Of a DNA stretch of 64,000 bases, positions 53,801 to 60,456 are shown piece by piece. The notes below the pieces were generated by a model, which saw nothing but the letters and a program-made list of their open reading frames with translations, was not told the origin of the DNA and did not search any database. Position numbers and translations under genes: made by a program. This DNA is from RGIG6353 sp964558655. GTDB lineage: Bacteria; Bacillota; Clostridia; Oscillospirales; SIG627. Where the stretch lies: contig CAZLEX010000003.1 of assembly GCA_964558655.1 (NCBI GenBank), positions 1 to 64,000 on the forward strand, written 5' to 3'. The stretch's first letter is position 1, and every line of letters starts with the position of its first letter.

Positions 53801-54102
53801 TGTATTTTCTCGCTGTCGATTGGTGGCAGGACAGTGAAAAATTGCGGACTGCGTATTTGAAAATAGGTGATGACGGATACCGTGTACAAATGCCTTTCGG
53901 CACCCTTGTGAAGTGCGTTTGCAATGAAAGCTGTGCCGTTTGGACTGCCGACGGTGAGGGCGAAGTTCTCTCTGTTTCCAAAAAATGCGTTCGGGTGCAG
54001 GGGAACGGTACTGTCGTGTTTACTGTCGCACAAAACGGCAGTCAGAAAGATATTGAGGTCGATTTTTCTTCTTCGCCCGTTAAAGAGTTCGGCTTAAACT
54101 AA
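50884..54102 (+). CDS. unrecognised 1,072-residue protein, glycoside-hydrolase-like
   Basis: I do not recognise the family. There is no signal peptide or membrane helix, so it is cytosolic. Residues 1-350 are beta-rich (jelly-roll-like, WEIPLPAQLI region). Residues about 400-780 look like a TIM-barrel: VSNGVGDLVTIRPAYRWSG, WVMIADGRELQG, TWLGAETMYS (Glu610), then ATDINTEEGFWH (Glu675/676), with many Trp, Tyr and His residues, and a block resembling the GH42 trimerisation region (YRVGKGELYLFSVREY). Clan GH-A-like glycosidase activity is an inference from this layout. It starts 12 bases after rqcH, with AGGAGT upstream, and ends in a strong terminator. Confidence 0.6.
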   Translation: MSFEKYTKFFDGEPDGKTVRVKGSAEFSFSAVPQENTAYRLFTVGESEQYYMYKDEPDGPLLYRSLSDSLNTEHAVHDAFCLDFSSRRSEDFIRRTYKKVMWPPVLSYLMMNPVPTLWKTGITVSGENVTVEDDGFLQMRVDIRLKKENVNPHSTAGKPDYSIVIPFPCGTYSPVRLEKEIDIPQNTSHVGVFVEGKKYTGKVWCEMPFLTGDSQNLLPPFAPHDETGEKFMWTSQYLSRREWPEFRVKLNGETVFSGEVFERSHRHSEWEIPLPAQLIKENNALSYELISDYREPLPYTFYEIGLIEQPSADISLISVQQISHAGGKLRVLIKTMYENMRVTLSECDSALSGESEYFFEERGLHGILLDCLYPALSQKFTLSTESTTVSGVAERIAVKNEDGVITGSGDMIYICADDDSMEEYLSWYVSNGVGDLVTIRPAYRWSGTRCLNKPLWRRLCKLMDELDMKWVMIADGRELQGISAQPSDEDMAGRGYLGRQDHECDGAEFYWGQKKADSFYTEQWLDMAHFAWQEDREHVRGAFSESEYIYKGNDIYYRSDRDRPKDNALCRSAVVGHIDAAKSSGAKRHTGPASVFKYMYEAGYTWLGAETMYSTMELTLGFLRGFAKDKSMTSWGVHHALQWSSTPNDAPEHFRRFKLALYASYILGATDINTEEGFWHIEEGYEHYHRFSHACREHLACQQEFFRYVCSHTRSGEFYTPFALISGRDDGIDMSAIGKNWGMEGEKTPAERSWELVKALYPQSKPATLMTYHNCPTDRAVGFHTSTPYGSCDMIPAESRTETVQSYRSLIFMGYNRMTDSDERKFFRCMKNGASVLMTRAHLTKTSDFATIKQGNLEFDNSCLSFTEGDPVFVSDTFNGNSVFVCDNPLPADEVLLYTDSHRPLLCRYRVGKGELYLFSVREYPSCPAISEYYEEMMIRLAEKAGEEEDVWAKTGEDTEFAVYVQPDGTRHVYFLAVDWWQDSEKLRTAYLKIGDDGYRVQMPFGTLVKCVCNESCAVWTADGEGEVLSVSKKCVRVQGNGTVVFTVAQNGSQKDIEVDFSSSPVKEFGLN

Positions 54103-54139
54103 ATTTCGCCTGTACCGAAAAAGTAATGTAAAATATAAA

Positions 54140-54190
54140 GTCCCCCGATTTTTCGACTGCAAGGCCGAAAAAAATCGGGGGAGTTTTGTT
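54140..54190 (+). terminator. terminator after the glycosidase-like gene
   Basis: CCCCCGATTTTTCG pairs with CGAAAAAAATCGGGGG, followed by AGTTTTGTTTG. It closes the long plus-strand run from 35.8 kb. Confidence 0.85.
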
Positions 54191-54227
54191 TGTGTGATAA
54201 GCGCCGTAAAAGTCGTATAATAAAAAC

Positions 54228-54461
54228 TTATTCCTTGACAATCAGGTCGGCGATCGCTTCGATCACCTCGTCCTCATCGGCACCTTCAGCCGTGAGAGTA
54301 ATCGGTTGCATAAGGTTAAGGGAGAAAATACCCATTATGGATTTTGCATCTACAACATATCTGCCGCTGGAAAGGTCAACATCGGAAGTAAAGCGGGAAA
54401 CGGTATTGATAAAACTCTGTACCTGAGGAATTGTCGAAAGGCGTATTTGTGCTTGTTTCAT
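54228..54461 (-). CDS. HPr-like protein lacking the phospho-accepting histidine
   Basis: The 77-residue protein has the HPr fold, most clearly YVVDAKSIMGIFSLNL with the regulatory serine (Ser41, equivalent to Ser46). The active-site stretch GLHARPA is replaced by LSTIPQV (residues 8-14), so it cannot carry PTS phosphate from Enzyme I. This parallels Bacillus Crh, a His-less regulatory HPr. A role with CcpA or HPr kinase is inferred. It is 23 bases downstream of the PIG-L gene on the same strand, with AAAGGAG upstream. Confidence 0.8.
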   Translation of the reverse strand: MKQAQIRLSTIPQVQSFINTVSRFTSDVDLSSGRYVVDAKSIMGIFSLNLMQPITLTAEGADEDEVIEAIADLIVKE

Positions 54462-54484
54462 AATAATCTCCTTTATTCGTAAAA

Positions 54485-55189
54485 TTACGGAAGAAGTCTG
54501 CGGGGAACAATGCGGTGTGCCACAAGGCAGGGTTCAAAAGCTTCTGCATATTTTGTTTTGCATTGCATACCGCGAAATTCCGAGAGAATTCTGCACTCGT
54601 TTGTATAGTCGACATGGTCATGCTCACGCAGCCATACTTCCTGACTTTCGTGACACATGAGCATTTCGATTTTCTTATCGTAAACATCGGTGATATCGAC
54701 ATACTCACTCGGATTGAAACCGACCTCAGACGCCGTACCCATATAATAAATGGGAGCAATCTTGTCTATGGCGGGGTACTTCGTGACATAGTGAGGACAA
54801 GTCGCCATGAACGAAGCGTCAAAAGCGAGATGAGAAGCGGCAACATGGTCGCACATATAATCGTTCGGTTTTTGAATAAAGATCAGGTCAGGATTGACCT
54901 GTCTGAAAATATCGACCATTATGTCTTTTTGCTCACGGCTTTGATAATAGGACTGAAGGTCGCCTATGTCAGCCGTAATGTAGTTAAAACCGGCAAGTTC
55001 ACATGAACGGCGAGCCTCGTTTTTTCTCATTTCGGCAAGCTCGTCGGGCATAATAACGGCGTGTCCCATGCTTCCGTTGTTGACGGTGCATATCCAGACC
55101 TCGTCGCCTCTCTGTTTGCATTTTAAAAGAGTTCCGGCACAGTGAAATTCAACATCGTCGGGATGTGCCGCCACTGCCAATACTATCAT
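54485..55189 (-). CDS. PIG-L family deacetylase
   Basis: The 234-residue LmbE/PIG-L enzyme has the zinc motif AAHPDDVEFHCAGTL at residues 7-21 and the downstream histidine ligand in NDYMCDHVAASHLAF. Family members remove acetyl groups from N-acetylglucosaminyl compounds, such as in bacillithiol synthesis. No bshA or bshC is nearby, so the substrate stays open. The gene has a consensus promoter and leads into the HPr-like gene. Confidence 0.85.
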   Translation of the reverse strand: MIVLAVAAHPDDVEFHCAGTLLKCKQRGDEVWICTVNNGSMGHAVIMPDELAEMRKNEARRSCELAGFNYITADIGDLQSYYQSREQKDIMVDIFRQVNPDLIFIQKPNDYMCDHVAASHLAFDASFMATCPHYVTKYPAIDKIAPIYYMGTASEVGFNPSEYVDITDVYDKKIEMLMCHESQEVWLREHDHVDYTNECRILSEFRGMQCKTKYAEAFEPCLVAHRIVPRRLLP

Positions 55190-55229
55190 AAGCGTATCTC
55201 CGTGCTTTTAATATAAAATTTATATAATG

Positions 55230-55258
55230 ATTATATAACATAAGGAGGTATTTGTCAA
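55230..55258 (-). promoter_or_regulatory. sigma-A promoter of the PIG-L/HPr-like operon
   Basis: On the minus strand TTGACA (55258-55253) and TATAAT (55235-55230) are 17 bases apart, 41 bases before ATG. Both boxes are exact consensus. Confidence 0.9.
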
Positions 55259-55278
55259 CATAATAATGAATAAAAGCC

Positions 55279-55782
55279 TTATGATTTTTTCAGTCTGTCT
55301 TCCATGTAGCCCACAATATTTTCACGCGGTATTTTGAGGACATGGGAGATTTCGTCGAAAAGTATCCTTTCGGCTTTTTCGGCAATTGCGTCATCGGAGG
55401 CACGGGACTTTTTTCCGGCGGCAGCAAGATATGCACGCCTTTCCCAAACGGCCTTTATTACAGCACAAACTTCCTGTCTGTCACCTGTTTCGAGCATGGC
55501 ACGGAACTTCTGAGCTCTCAGCTTGTCGTTGTTTTCCCACTCCACGAAAAGAGAGGGGAAAGTGTCAATAAGAGCGTCGATCTCGCTTTCGGTCATAAGA
55601 GGCATTATTTTTCCGCACAGTTCTTCATTTGACAGAGGCACCAAAACCGAAGAGTTTCTGTCATGCAGCGGTCGCAAAACATAGTATTCTTCGCATTTGC
55701 CGGAAAAATTTTCTTTTTTTATATCTTCTATTCGGCAAAGGCCGGATGACCTGTAAAGCACTGTATCACCGATTTTCCACAC
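55279..55782 (-). CDS. CarD-family transcription regulator
   Basis: The 167-residue protein has an N-terminal CarD/TRCF RNA-polymerase-interacting Tudor-like domain (WKIGDTVLYRSSGLCRIEDI, residues 1-60) and a C-terminal helical DNA-binding domain (YLAAAGKKSRASDDAIAEKA). CarD homologues bind RNA polymerase and stabilise open complexes. The start is GTG 55782, nine bases after AAGGAG. A TATAAT lies about 60 bases upstream, without a clear -35. Confidence 0.85.
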   Translation of the reverse strand: MWKIGDTVLYRSSGLCRIEDIKKENFSGKCEEYYVLRPLHDRNSSVLVPLSNEELCGKIMPLMTESEIDALIDTFPSLFVEWENNDKLRAQKFRAMLETGDRQEVCAVIKAVWERRAYLAAAGKKSRASDDAIAEKAERILFDEISHVLKIPRENIVGYMEDRLKKS

Positions 55783-55901
55783 AGTCTGTATCTCCTTGTC
55801 TTAAAAAATTAGGTTTCGCAAGACTTACCGTATGTATTATACCGCAAAACGCAAAAAATTGCATGAGTGATTTTTAACAAAAATCAAAGACCTTTATGCA
55901 C

Positions 55902-56423
55902 TTAAAGTAACCAAACATCAATTTTCGAGTCCCGCTTGGGACGGTTGTAATAATCGCGGGTGGCTTGGACAAGACGAAGAAATTCTTCTCTTATTTGCTC
56001 GGGAGAGGTAATTTGCACAAAGTCTCCCGCCTCAAGAAGCTTTGAAAAAAGCGTATCGGAATTTACCTGAAAAACGGCACGCACTGCGTCGGAATCTTCA
56101 ATCCCCGTCTTTTTACCGAAAATTTTTTCGACTTTCGCTTCGTTTTCCTTGCGGTATTCCAGCGTTACGACCTCTTTTTTTGCCGTTGAGGGAATTTTCG
56201 CACCGCTTTTTTCCATGTAGTAACCGAGTTTATTGTCGTGACACAGGACGATTTTGTATCCGTTTGAAATAAGCGTGTTTATGTCACGGCAGACGGATTT
56301 ACGCTCTGCCGAAAAGCCCTGCTCTTCCAAAGCGGCACATATTTGCGAAGCTGTTACCGGGTGCTTTGCGTCACTTTCGGAAAGAATTGACAGCACTTTC
56401 AGAAGTTTGACTTTCGATTGCAT
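55902..56423 (-). CDS. HTH-WCX regulator lacking the WYL domain
   Basis: The 173-residue protein has an N-terminal winged helix (residues 1-70, AERKSVCRDINTLISNGYKI) like that of WYL regulators, then a C-terminal WCX-type domain (about 83-155: VTLEYRKENEAKVEKIFGKK, then VFQVNSDTLFSKLLEAGDFV). The WYL sensing domain normally between them (about 80 residues) is absent. It starts after AGGAGGAAAAAAT. An extended -10 (TGGTATAAT) lies about 70 bases upstream. The frame is intact, so this is a compact variant and not an obvious fragment. Confidence 0.7.
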   Translation of the reverse strand: MQSKVKLLKVLSILSESDAKHPVTASQICAALEEQGFSAERKSVCRDINTLISNGYKIVLCHDNKLGYYMEKSGAKIPSTAKKEVVTLEYRKENEAKVEKIFGKKTGIEDSDAVRAVFQVNSDTLFSKLLEAGDFVQITSPEQIREEFLRLVQATRDYYNRPKRDSKIDVWLL

Positions 56424-56542
56424 ATTTTTTCCTCCTGCTGTTAAACTGTTGTTAAAATTTGCACTTGTTCTTTTTATTAATATAATTATACCACACCTGT
56501 GACAAAAAGTGTATATGTTTTTTTGATTTTGAGGTGATTTTT

Positions 56543-56719
56543 TTGAAAAAAGTTTTTATCCTGATTGTGACGGCTCTTCTTCTTTTTGCTTCGTCTGTCC
56601 GTTTTCGAGGGGGCGGGGGAGATTTATCCGAGAGTTTGGATACGCTTGTCTCGGCACTGAGTGAAAATTCCGCTGCCGCCGAAGTCTTTTGCCCGAAAGA
56701 CGAGACGGTCGGGACATGA
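56543..56719 (+). CDS. 58-residue membrane/secreted peptide coupled to SpoIVFB-like gene
   Basis: TTG 56543 is preceded by GAGGTG six bases upstream. The peptide has an N-terminal hydrophobic helix (residues 2-18), an RGGGGDLSESLD segment and a Cys near the end (EVFCPKD). Its stop overlaps the start of the M50 protease gene (ATGA), indicating coupled translation. I do not recognise the family; a partner or regulator of the protease, comparable in position to BofA or SpoIVFA, is conceivable but unproven. Confidence 0.6.
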   Translation: MKKVFILIVTALLLFASSVRFRGGGGDLSESLDTLVSALSENSAAAEVFCPKDETVGT

Positions 56720-57312
56720 GGGTTAGAATAGAAGCCGATTTTGCACTGACGCTGTTTTTTGTTTTTTTAATGAATTCAATACAGTCTCTTCTCCTCTTTT
56801 TTACCGCCGCCGCTCTTCACGAAATGGGACACATTTTCTTTCTGTCGGTCTACAAAATAAAAAATACCGAGCTTGTACTCGGTATAACGGGAGCCGAAAT
56901 TCACGCCGATATGACTTTTGTGCCGTATAAAAGAGAAGCTTGCGTGTGTTTGGGAGGAGCCGGGTGCAATATTGTCGTGTGTGTCCTCTGCTTGCTGTTT
57001 TTGCATTTCTTTTATTCAAAACAGGTTGTATTTTTCTTTTTTGCCAATCTGTTTTATGCTGCGGCTAATCTTCTTCCCGTATCGGGACTTGACGGCGGAA
57101 GAGCTCTCGAATGTTTATTGCTGTCAAAGTTTGAAATGATTTTCGCACGGAAGATTCTTTTCGTCGTAAGTGGTGTCAGTGCCGCCGGCGTCTGTGTCGG
57201 CTCGTTTTTTGCCTTCCGTCTGTTCGGATTTAATCCGACGCTTCTGGTGCTTGCACTGAGCCTTGTCTTTCAGTGCATATTTTCAAATCCCTGCTGGCGT
57301 AAAGCTTCGTAA
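56716..57312 (+). CDS. SpoIVFB-like site-2 (M50) intramembrane protease
   Basis: The 198-residue polytopic protein has the zinc motif HEMGH at about residue 34-38 in the first transmembrane unit and the third-ligand motif GLDGGR at about 124-129. Around six helices are predicted. These features match SpoIVFB, which cleaves pro-sigma-K in the mother cell; other M50 roles cannot be excluded. No CBS domain follows, unlike longer Bacillus SpoIVFB. ATG 56716 overlaps the peptide stop. Its last 43 bases overlap the convergent trmL gene. Confidence 0.78.
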   Translation: MRVRIEADFALTLFFVFLMNSIQSLLLFFTAAALHEMGHIFFLSVYKIKNTELVLGITGAEIHADMTFVPYKREACVCLGGAGCNIVVCVLCLLFLHFFYSKQVVFFFFANLFYAAANLLPVSGLDGGRALECLLLSKFEMIFARKILFVVSGVSAAGVCVGSFFAFRLFGFNPTLLVLALSLVFQCIFSNPCWRKAS

Positions 57313-57743
57313 ACCGCAACCGCTGCGGCGTTGGAAAGGTTAAGACAACGCAGGTCGCTTCTCATGGGTATCCTCACACATTCTTCACGCCTTTTTTCAA
57401 TCAAATCGGCGGGAAGTCCGCGAGTTTCCTTGCCGAAAATAAGAAAGACTTTCCCCGTGAGGTCGGCGTCGCAGTAGTTTCTTTGAGCTTTTGTTGTGAA
57501 AAAAAACATCTTTCCGATGTTTTTTTCGAAAAATTCCTCTATGTTATCGTAATAGCGAATGTCAAGCTTGTCCCAATAGTCAAGCCCCGCACGCTTCAGC
57601 TTTGCCGAATCGGGACAGAAACCGAGAGGGCGTATGAGATGAAGTACGGCACCCGTTACCGCACAGGTGCGGGCAATGTTGCCGGTATTTTGAGGAATTT
57701 CCGGTTCGTGAAGAACTATGTTTATTTTGTCGTTTGTTTGCAT
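57270..57743 (-). CDS. trmL: tRNA (cytidine/uridine-2'-O-)-methyltransferase TrmL
   Basis: The 157-residue SPOUT enzyme has NIVLHEPEIPQNTGNIARTC at the start, then HLIRPLGF, LIFGKETRGLP and CVRIPMRSDLRCLNLSNAAA, the knot motifs typical of TrmL. It methylates the wobble ribose of tRNA-Leu isoacceptors. ATG 57743 follows GGAGAAATAAG; a start at 57779 is less likely. It overlaps the M50 gene tail to tail. Confidence 0.9.
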   Translation of the reverse strand: MQTNDKINIVLHEPEIPQNTGNIARTCAVTGAVLHLIRPLGFCPDSAKLKRAGLDYWDKLDIRYYDNIEEFFEKNIGKMFFFTTKAQRNYCDADLTGKVFLIFGKETRGLPADLIEKRREECVRIPMRSDLRCLNLSNAAAVAVYEALRQQGFENMH

Positions 57744-57839
57744 CTTATTTCTCCGTGTAAAAAACTTGCTTATTTTCAATCAAATGATACCACATAAAGC
57801 GGCAATTTGTAAAGTATTTTATAAAAATTCGTGATAAAC

Positions 57840-57868
57840 TTGACAAAACGGGCTTTAGTAAATATAAT
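57840..57868 (+). promoter_or_regulatory. sigma-A promoter of the acyl-activating operon
   Basis: TTGACA (57840-57845) and TATAAT (57863-57868) are 17 bases apart. The spacer contains TTTAGTAAATA, which recurs before the SLH gene at 60418. Confidence 0.9.
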
Positions 57869-57937
57869 AGAGAAAGCACGACCGAAAATTCGTGCGTGAT
57901 TTTGTGTTATCAGCTGTAACGGAAGAAAGGAAAAATT

Positions 57938-59635
57938 ATGAAAAAAGGTTATCCCGATCACCGATACCGTGTTACAACCGACTTTAAACAGCTTGTAAAA
58001 TCGGCGGCGGAAGAATACGGCGACCGTGTCTATCTTCGCTCAAAAGGCAAAGCTCCCGATGAATTCATCGATGTGACTTATACCGAGTTTGACGAAATGG
58101 TCGATTTTTTGGGTACTTCGTTTTACGCTATGGGACTCGCACGGGAACATATAGCGATAATCGGAAACACTTGCCCCGAATGGATTGCCTCTTACATTGC
58201 CTGCATTGCCGGAGGCGGTGTTGCGGTTCCGCTTGACCGTGAACTGCACAAAGAGGAGATAGGCAAGTTTATAGAATTGGCACAAGTTCGTGCAGTAGTC
58301 TTTTCTCCCTCATTCCGCGAACTTTTTGAACAGCTTTCCGATATACTGCCGGTTTCTTATTTTATAGAAATCGGAGACGGGGAAGACTTTATAAACGAAA
58401 AATTCACGAGTACGGCACGCCTTATCGAGAGCGGCCGCGAACTTATAGACGACGGATATCGCGATTATCTCGAATTTGAGCCTATCGTCGCAGACGATGC
58501 CGCAATACTCTTTACATCGGGAACTACCGGTACCAGCAAGGGCGTTTTGCTCTCTCAGGCAAATATCGTTTCGGCAATAAATGCGTCTAACAGTATGCTT
58601 TATTTTTCACCCGACGATGTGTTAATGTCCGTTTTGCCAATTCATCATACTTACGAGATGACCTGCGGAATACTCACCCCGCTTGCGATAGGCGCGACCG
58701 TTTGCATAAACGACAGCCTGAAATATCTTGTAAAAAATCTTAAAACTTTTCGTCCTACGGTTCTTATACTCGTTCCGCAGTTCGTTACCACGATTTACAA
58801 GCGTATATGGGACAGTGCCGTAAAAAGCGGTAAAGACAAAAAGCTTAAGAACGGCATAGGCGTAAGCAATGTGTTGCGTAAACTCAAACTCGATATCACC
58901 AAATCGCTTTTTTCGGAGGTTACCTCTACTTTCGGCGGAAGACTGCGTAAAGTCGTTTGCGGCGGTGCGGCTCTGTCCGAAGAATATGTTAAGGGATTTA
59001 ACGATCTCGGTATAAATCTGGTGCAGGGATACGGAATTACCGAGTGTGCACCGCTCATTTCGGTTTGTCCGTTTACATGGAACAAATACGGGTCGGTAGG
59101 TCTGCCCGTACCCGGACTTGAAGTGAGAATTGTCAAGGAAAAATCAAGTGACCGTGACGGTGAAATTGTTGTGAGAGGCACCAATGTCATGCGTGGATAT
59201 TACAACGATCCCGTAAAAACGCGTGAGGTACTTACTCCGTCCGGCTGGTTCTCAACGGGAGATATCGGATACACCGACGAGGACGGCTTCATATATATTA
59301 CGGGAAGAAAAAAGAATATCATAATCCTTGACAACGGAAAGAATGTTTTCCCGGAAGAGCTTGAAGAATACATTTACCGTTCTCCGCTCGTCGCAGAGTG
59401 CATTGTTGCGGGGAAGAAGACAGAGGACGGCTCCACCGTCATCTGTGCCCAGATATATCCGGATTTTGAAAAAGCGAAAGAACAGGGTATCGAGGGAATT
59501 GAAAACATTAAAGACACGCTCCGTGACTATGTTCAGAATCTTAACAAGACACTTCCTCTGTTCAAGCAGATAAGAAGCGTTGAGATAAGAAAGAGCGAGT
59601 TTGATAAAACAACAACAAAAAAAATCAAAAGGTAA
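57938..59635 (+). CDS. AMP-forming acyl-CoA/acyl-ACP synthetase
   Basis: The 565-residue ANL-superfamily enzyme has the P-loop TSGTTGTSKGVLLSQ, the A5 motif YGITECAPLIS, GWFSTGDIGYTDEDGF and the hinge/A8 region ITGRKKNIIILDNGKNVFPEE, and a C-terminal lysine in FDKTTTKKIKR. It activates a carboxylic, probably fatty, acid as an adenylate and passes it to a thiol. The acyl carrier protein gene 15 bases downstream suggests loading of that protein instead of CoA (inference). GAAAGGAAAA precedes ATG. Confidence 0.85.
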   Translation: MKKGYPDHRYRVTTDFKQLVKSAAEEYGDRVYLRSKGKAPDEFIDVTYTEFDEMVDFLGTSFYAMGLAREHIAIIGNTCPEWIASYIACIAGGGVAVPLDRELHKEEIGKFIELAQVRAVVFSPSFRELFEQLSDILPVSYFIEIGDGEDFINEKFTSTARLIESGRELIDDGYRDYLEFEPIVADDAAILFTSGTTGTSKGVLLSQANIVSAINASNSMLYFSPDDVLMSVLPIHHTYEMTCGILTPLAIGATVCINDSLKYLVKNLKTFRPTVLILVPQFVTTIYKRIWDSAVKSGKDKKLKNGIGVSNVLRKLKLDITKSLFSEVTSTFGGRLRKVVCGGAALSEEYVKGFNDLGINLVQGYGITECAPLISVCPFTWNKYGSVGLPVPGLEVRIVKEKSSDRDGEIVVRGTNVMRGYYNDPVKTREVLTPSGWFSTGDIGYTDEDGFIYITGRKKNIIILDNGKNVFPEELEEYIYRSPLVAECIVAGKKTEDGSTVICAQIYPDFEKAKEQGIEGIENIKDTLRDYVQNLNKTLPLFKQIRSVEIRKSEFDKTTTKKIKR

Positions 59636-59650
59636 TTTAAGGAGTTTTTT

Positions 59651-59875
59651 ATGTTTGAAGAAATCAAAGAGGCACTTGAAGAAGAACTTGATGTTCCTGC
59701 CGACATTATCACACCCTCATCGGAATTCGTTAACGATTTAAAGCTCAATTCACTTGAACTTGCGGATTTGGTTGTTATTTGCGAGGAAAGATTTGAAATT
59801 GAAATCGATGAAGAAGATGTTCATTCGCTCATCACCGTCGGAGACCTTGTTGAGTACATCGAATCCAAGAGGTGA
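59651..59875 (+). CDS. acyl carrier protein
   Basis: The 74-residue acidic helical protein has the phosphopantetheine serine in LKLNSLELADLVV (about residue 35). The usual DSL is NSL here, a small deviation. It lies between the acyl-activating enzyme and a cyclophilin and away from any fatty-acid synthesis cluster, so it is probably a dedicated partner of the synthetase and not the housekeeping AcpP. AAGGAG precedes ATG. Confidence 0.9.
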   Translation: MFEEIKEALEEELDVPADIITPSSEFVNDLKLNSLELADLVVICEERFEIEIDEEDVHSLITVGDLVEYIESKR

Positions 59876-59879
59876 GTGT

Positions 59880-60365
59880 ATGGGAAATAAGGTTTCGGCA
59901 AGAATCGTAATGGAAAACGGTGCGGTGATAGAGCTTGAACTTTATCCCGACATTGCTCCCGTGACGGTTGAAAATTTTAAAAAGCTGGCGTCGGAAGGCT
60001 TTTACGACGGTCTTATCTTCCACCGCGTCATTCCCGGATTTATGATACAGGGAGGCTGTCCCGACGGTACGGGTATGGGCGGTCCCGGATATCAAATCAA
60101 AGGGGAGTTTTCTCAAAACGGTTTCAAAAACGATTTGAAGCATGAAAGAGGCGTAATTTCAATGGCTCGTGCCATGCACCCCGATTCTGCGGGAAGTCAG
60201 TTCTTTATCATGCACGCCGACGCTCCTCATCTTGACGGAGCATATGCGGCGTTCGGAAAAGTTGTGAACGGAATCGAAGAAGTTGACCGAATTGCGTCGG
60301 AAGACACCGATTTCAGAGATAAACCTCTAAAAAATCAGGTCATAAAAACAATTGAAATTATTTAA
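59880..60365 (+). CDS. cyclophilin-type peptidyl-prolyl isomerase
   Basis: The 161-residue cytosolic PPIase has FHRVIPGFMIQGG with the catalytic arginine, GSQFFIM, and LDGAYAAFGKVVNG, all near consensus. ATG 59880 lies four bases after the ACP stop, with AGGTGAGT just upstream. A strong terminator follows. It catalyses proline cis-trans isomerisation; the link to the acyl-activating genes is unclear. Confidence 0.93.
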   Translation: MGNKVSARIVMENGAVIELELYPDIAPVTVENFKKLASEGFYDGLIFHRVIPGFMIQGGCPDGTGMGGPGYQIKGEFSQNGFKNDLKHERGVISMARAMHPDSAGSQFFIMHADAPHLDGAYAAFGKVVNGIEEVDRIASEDTDFRDKPLKNQVIKTIEII

Positions 60366-60367
60366 TG

Positions 60368-60398
60368 AAAAGGCTCCTTGTTTGAGGAGCTTTTTCGC
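60368..60398 (+). terminator. terminator after the cyclophilin gene
   Basis: AAAAGGCTCCT pairs with AGGAGCTTTTT around a short loop, followed by CGCTTTTTG. Confidence 0.9.
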
Positions 60399-60417
60399 TT
60401 TTTGAAAATTTTTTGAC

Positions 60418-60439
60418 TTTAGTAAATATTTATACTAAA
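60418..60439. promoter_or_regulatory. TTTAGTA-N8-TACTAAA palindrome before the SLH gene
   Basis: Perfect seven-base arms are separated by AATATTTA. A TTGACT box overlaps the left arm at 60413-60418, while a matching -10 is not obvious. The site could be an operator; arm sequence resembles FapR boxes but the spacing differs (8 rather than 5). Confidence 0.45.
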
Positions 60440-60456
60440 TCAAGGAGTGTAAATTT

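Noticed and set aside
60418..60439. FapR operator before the SLH gene
   Set aside because: Arms resemble FapR boxes but the spacing is 8 instead of 5 and the gene is not a lipid gene.
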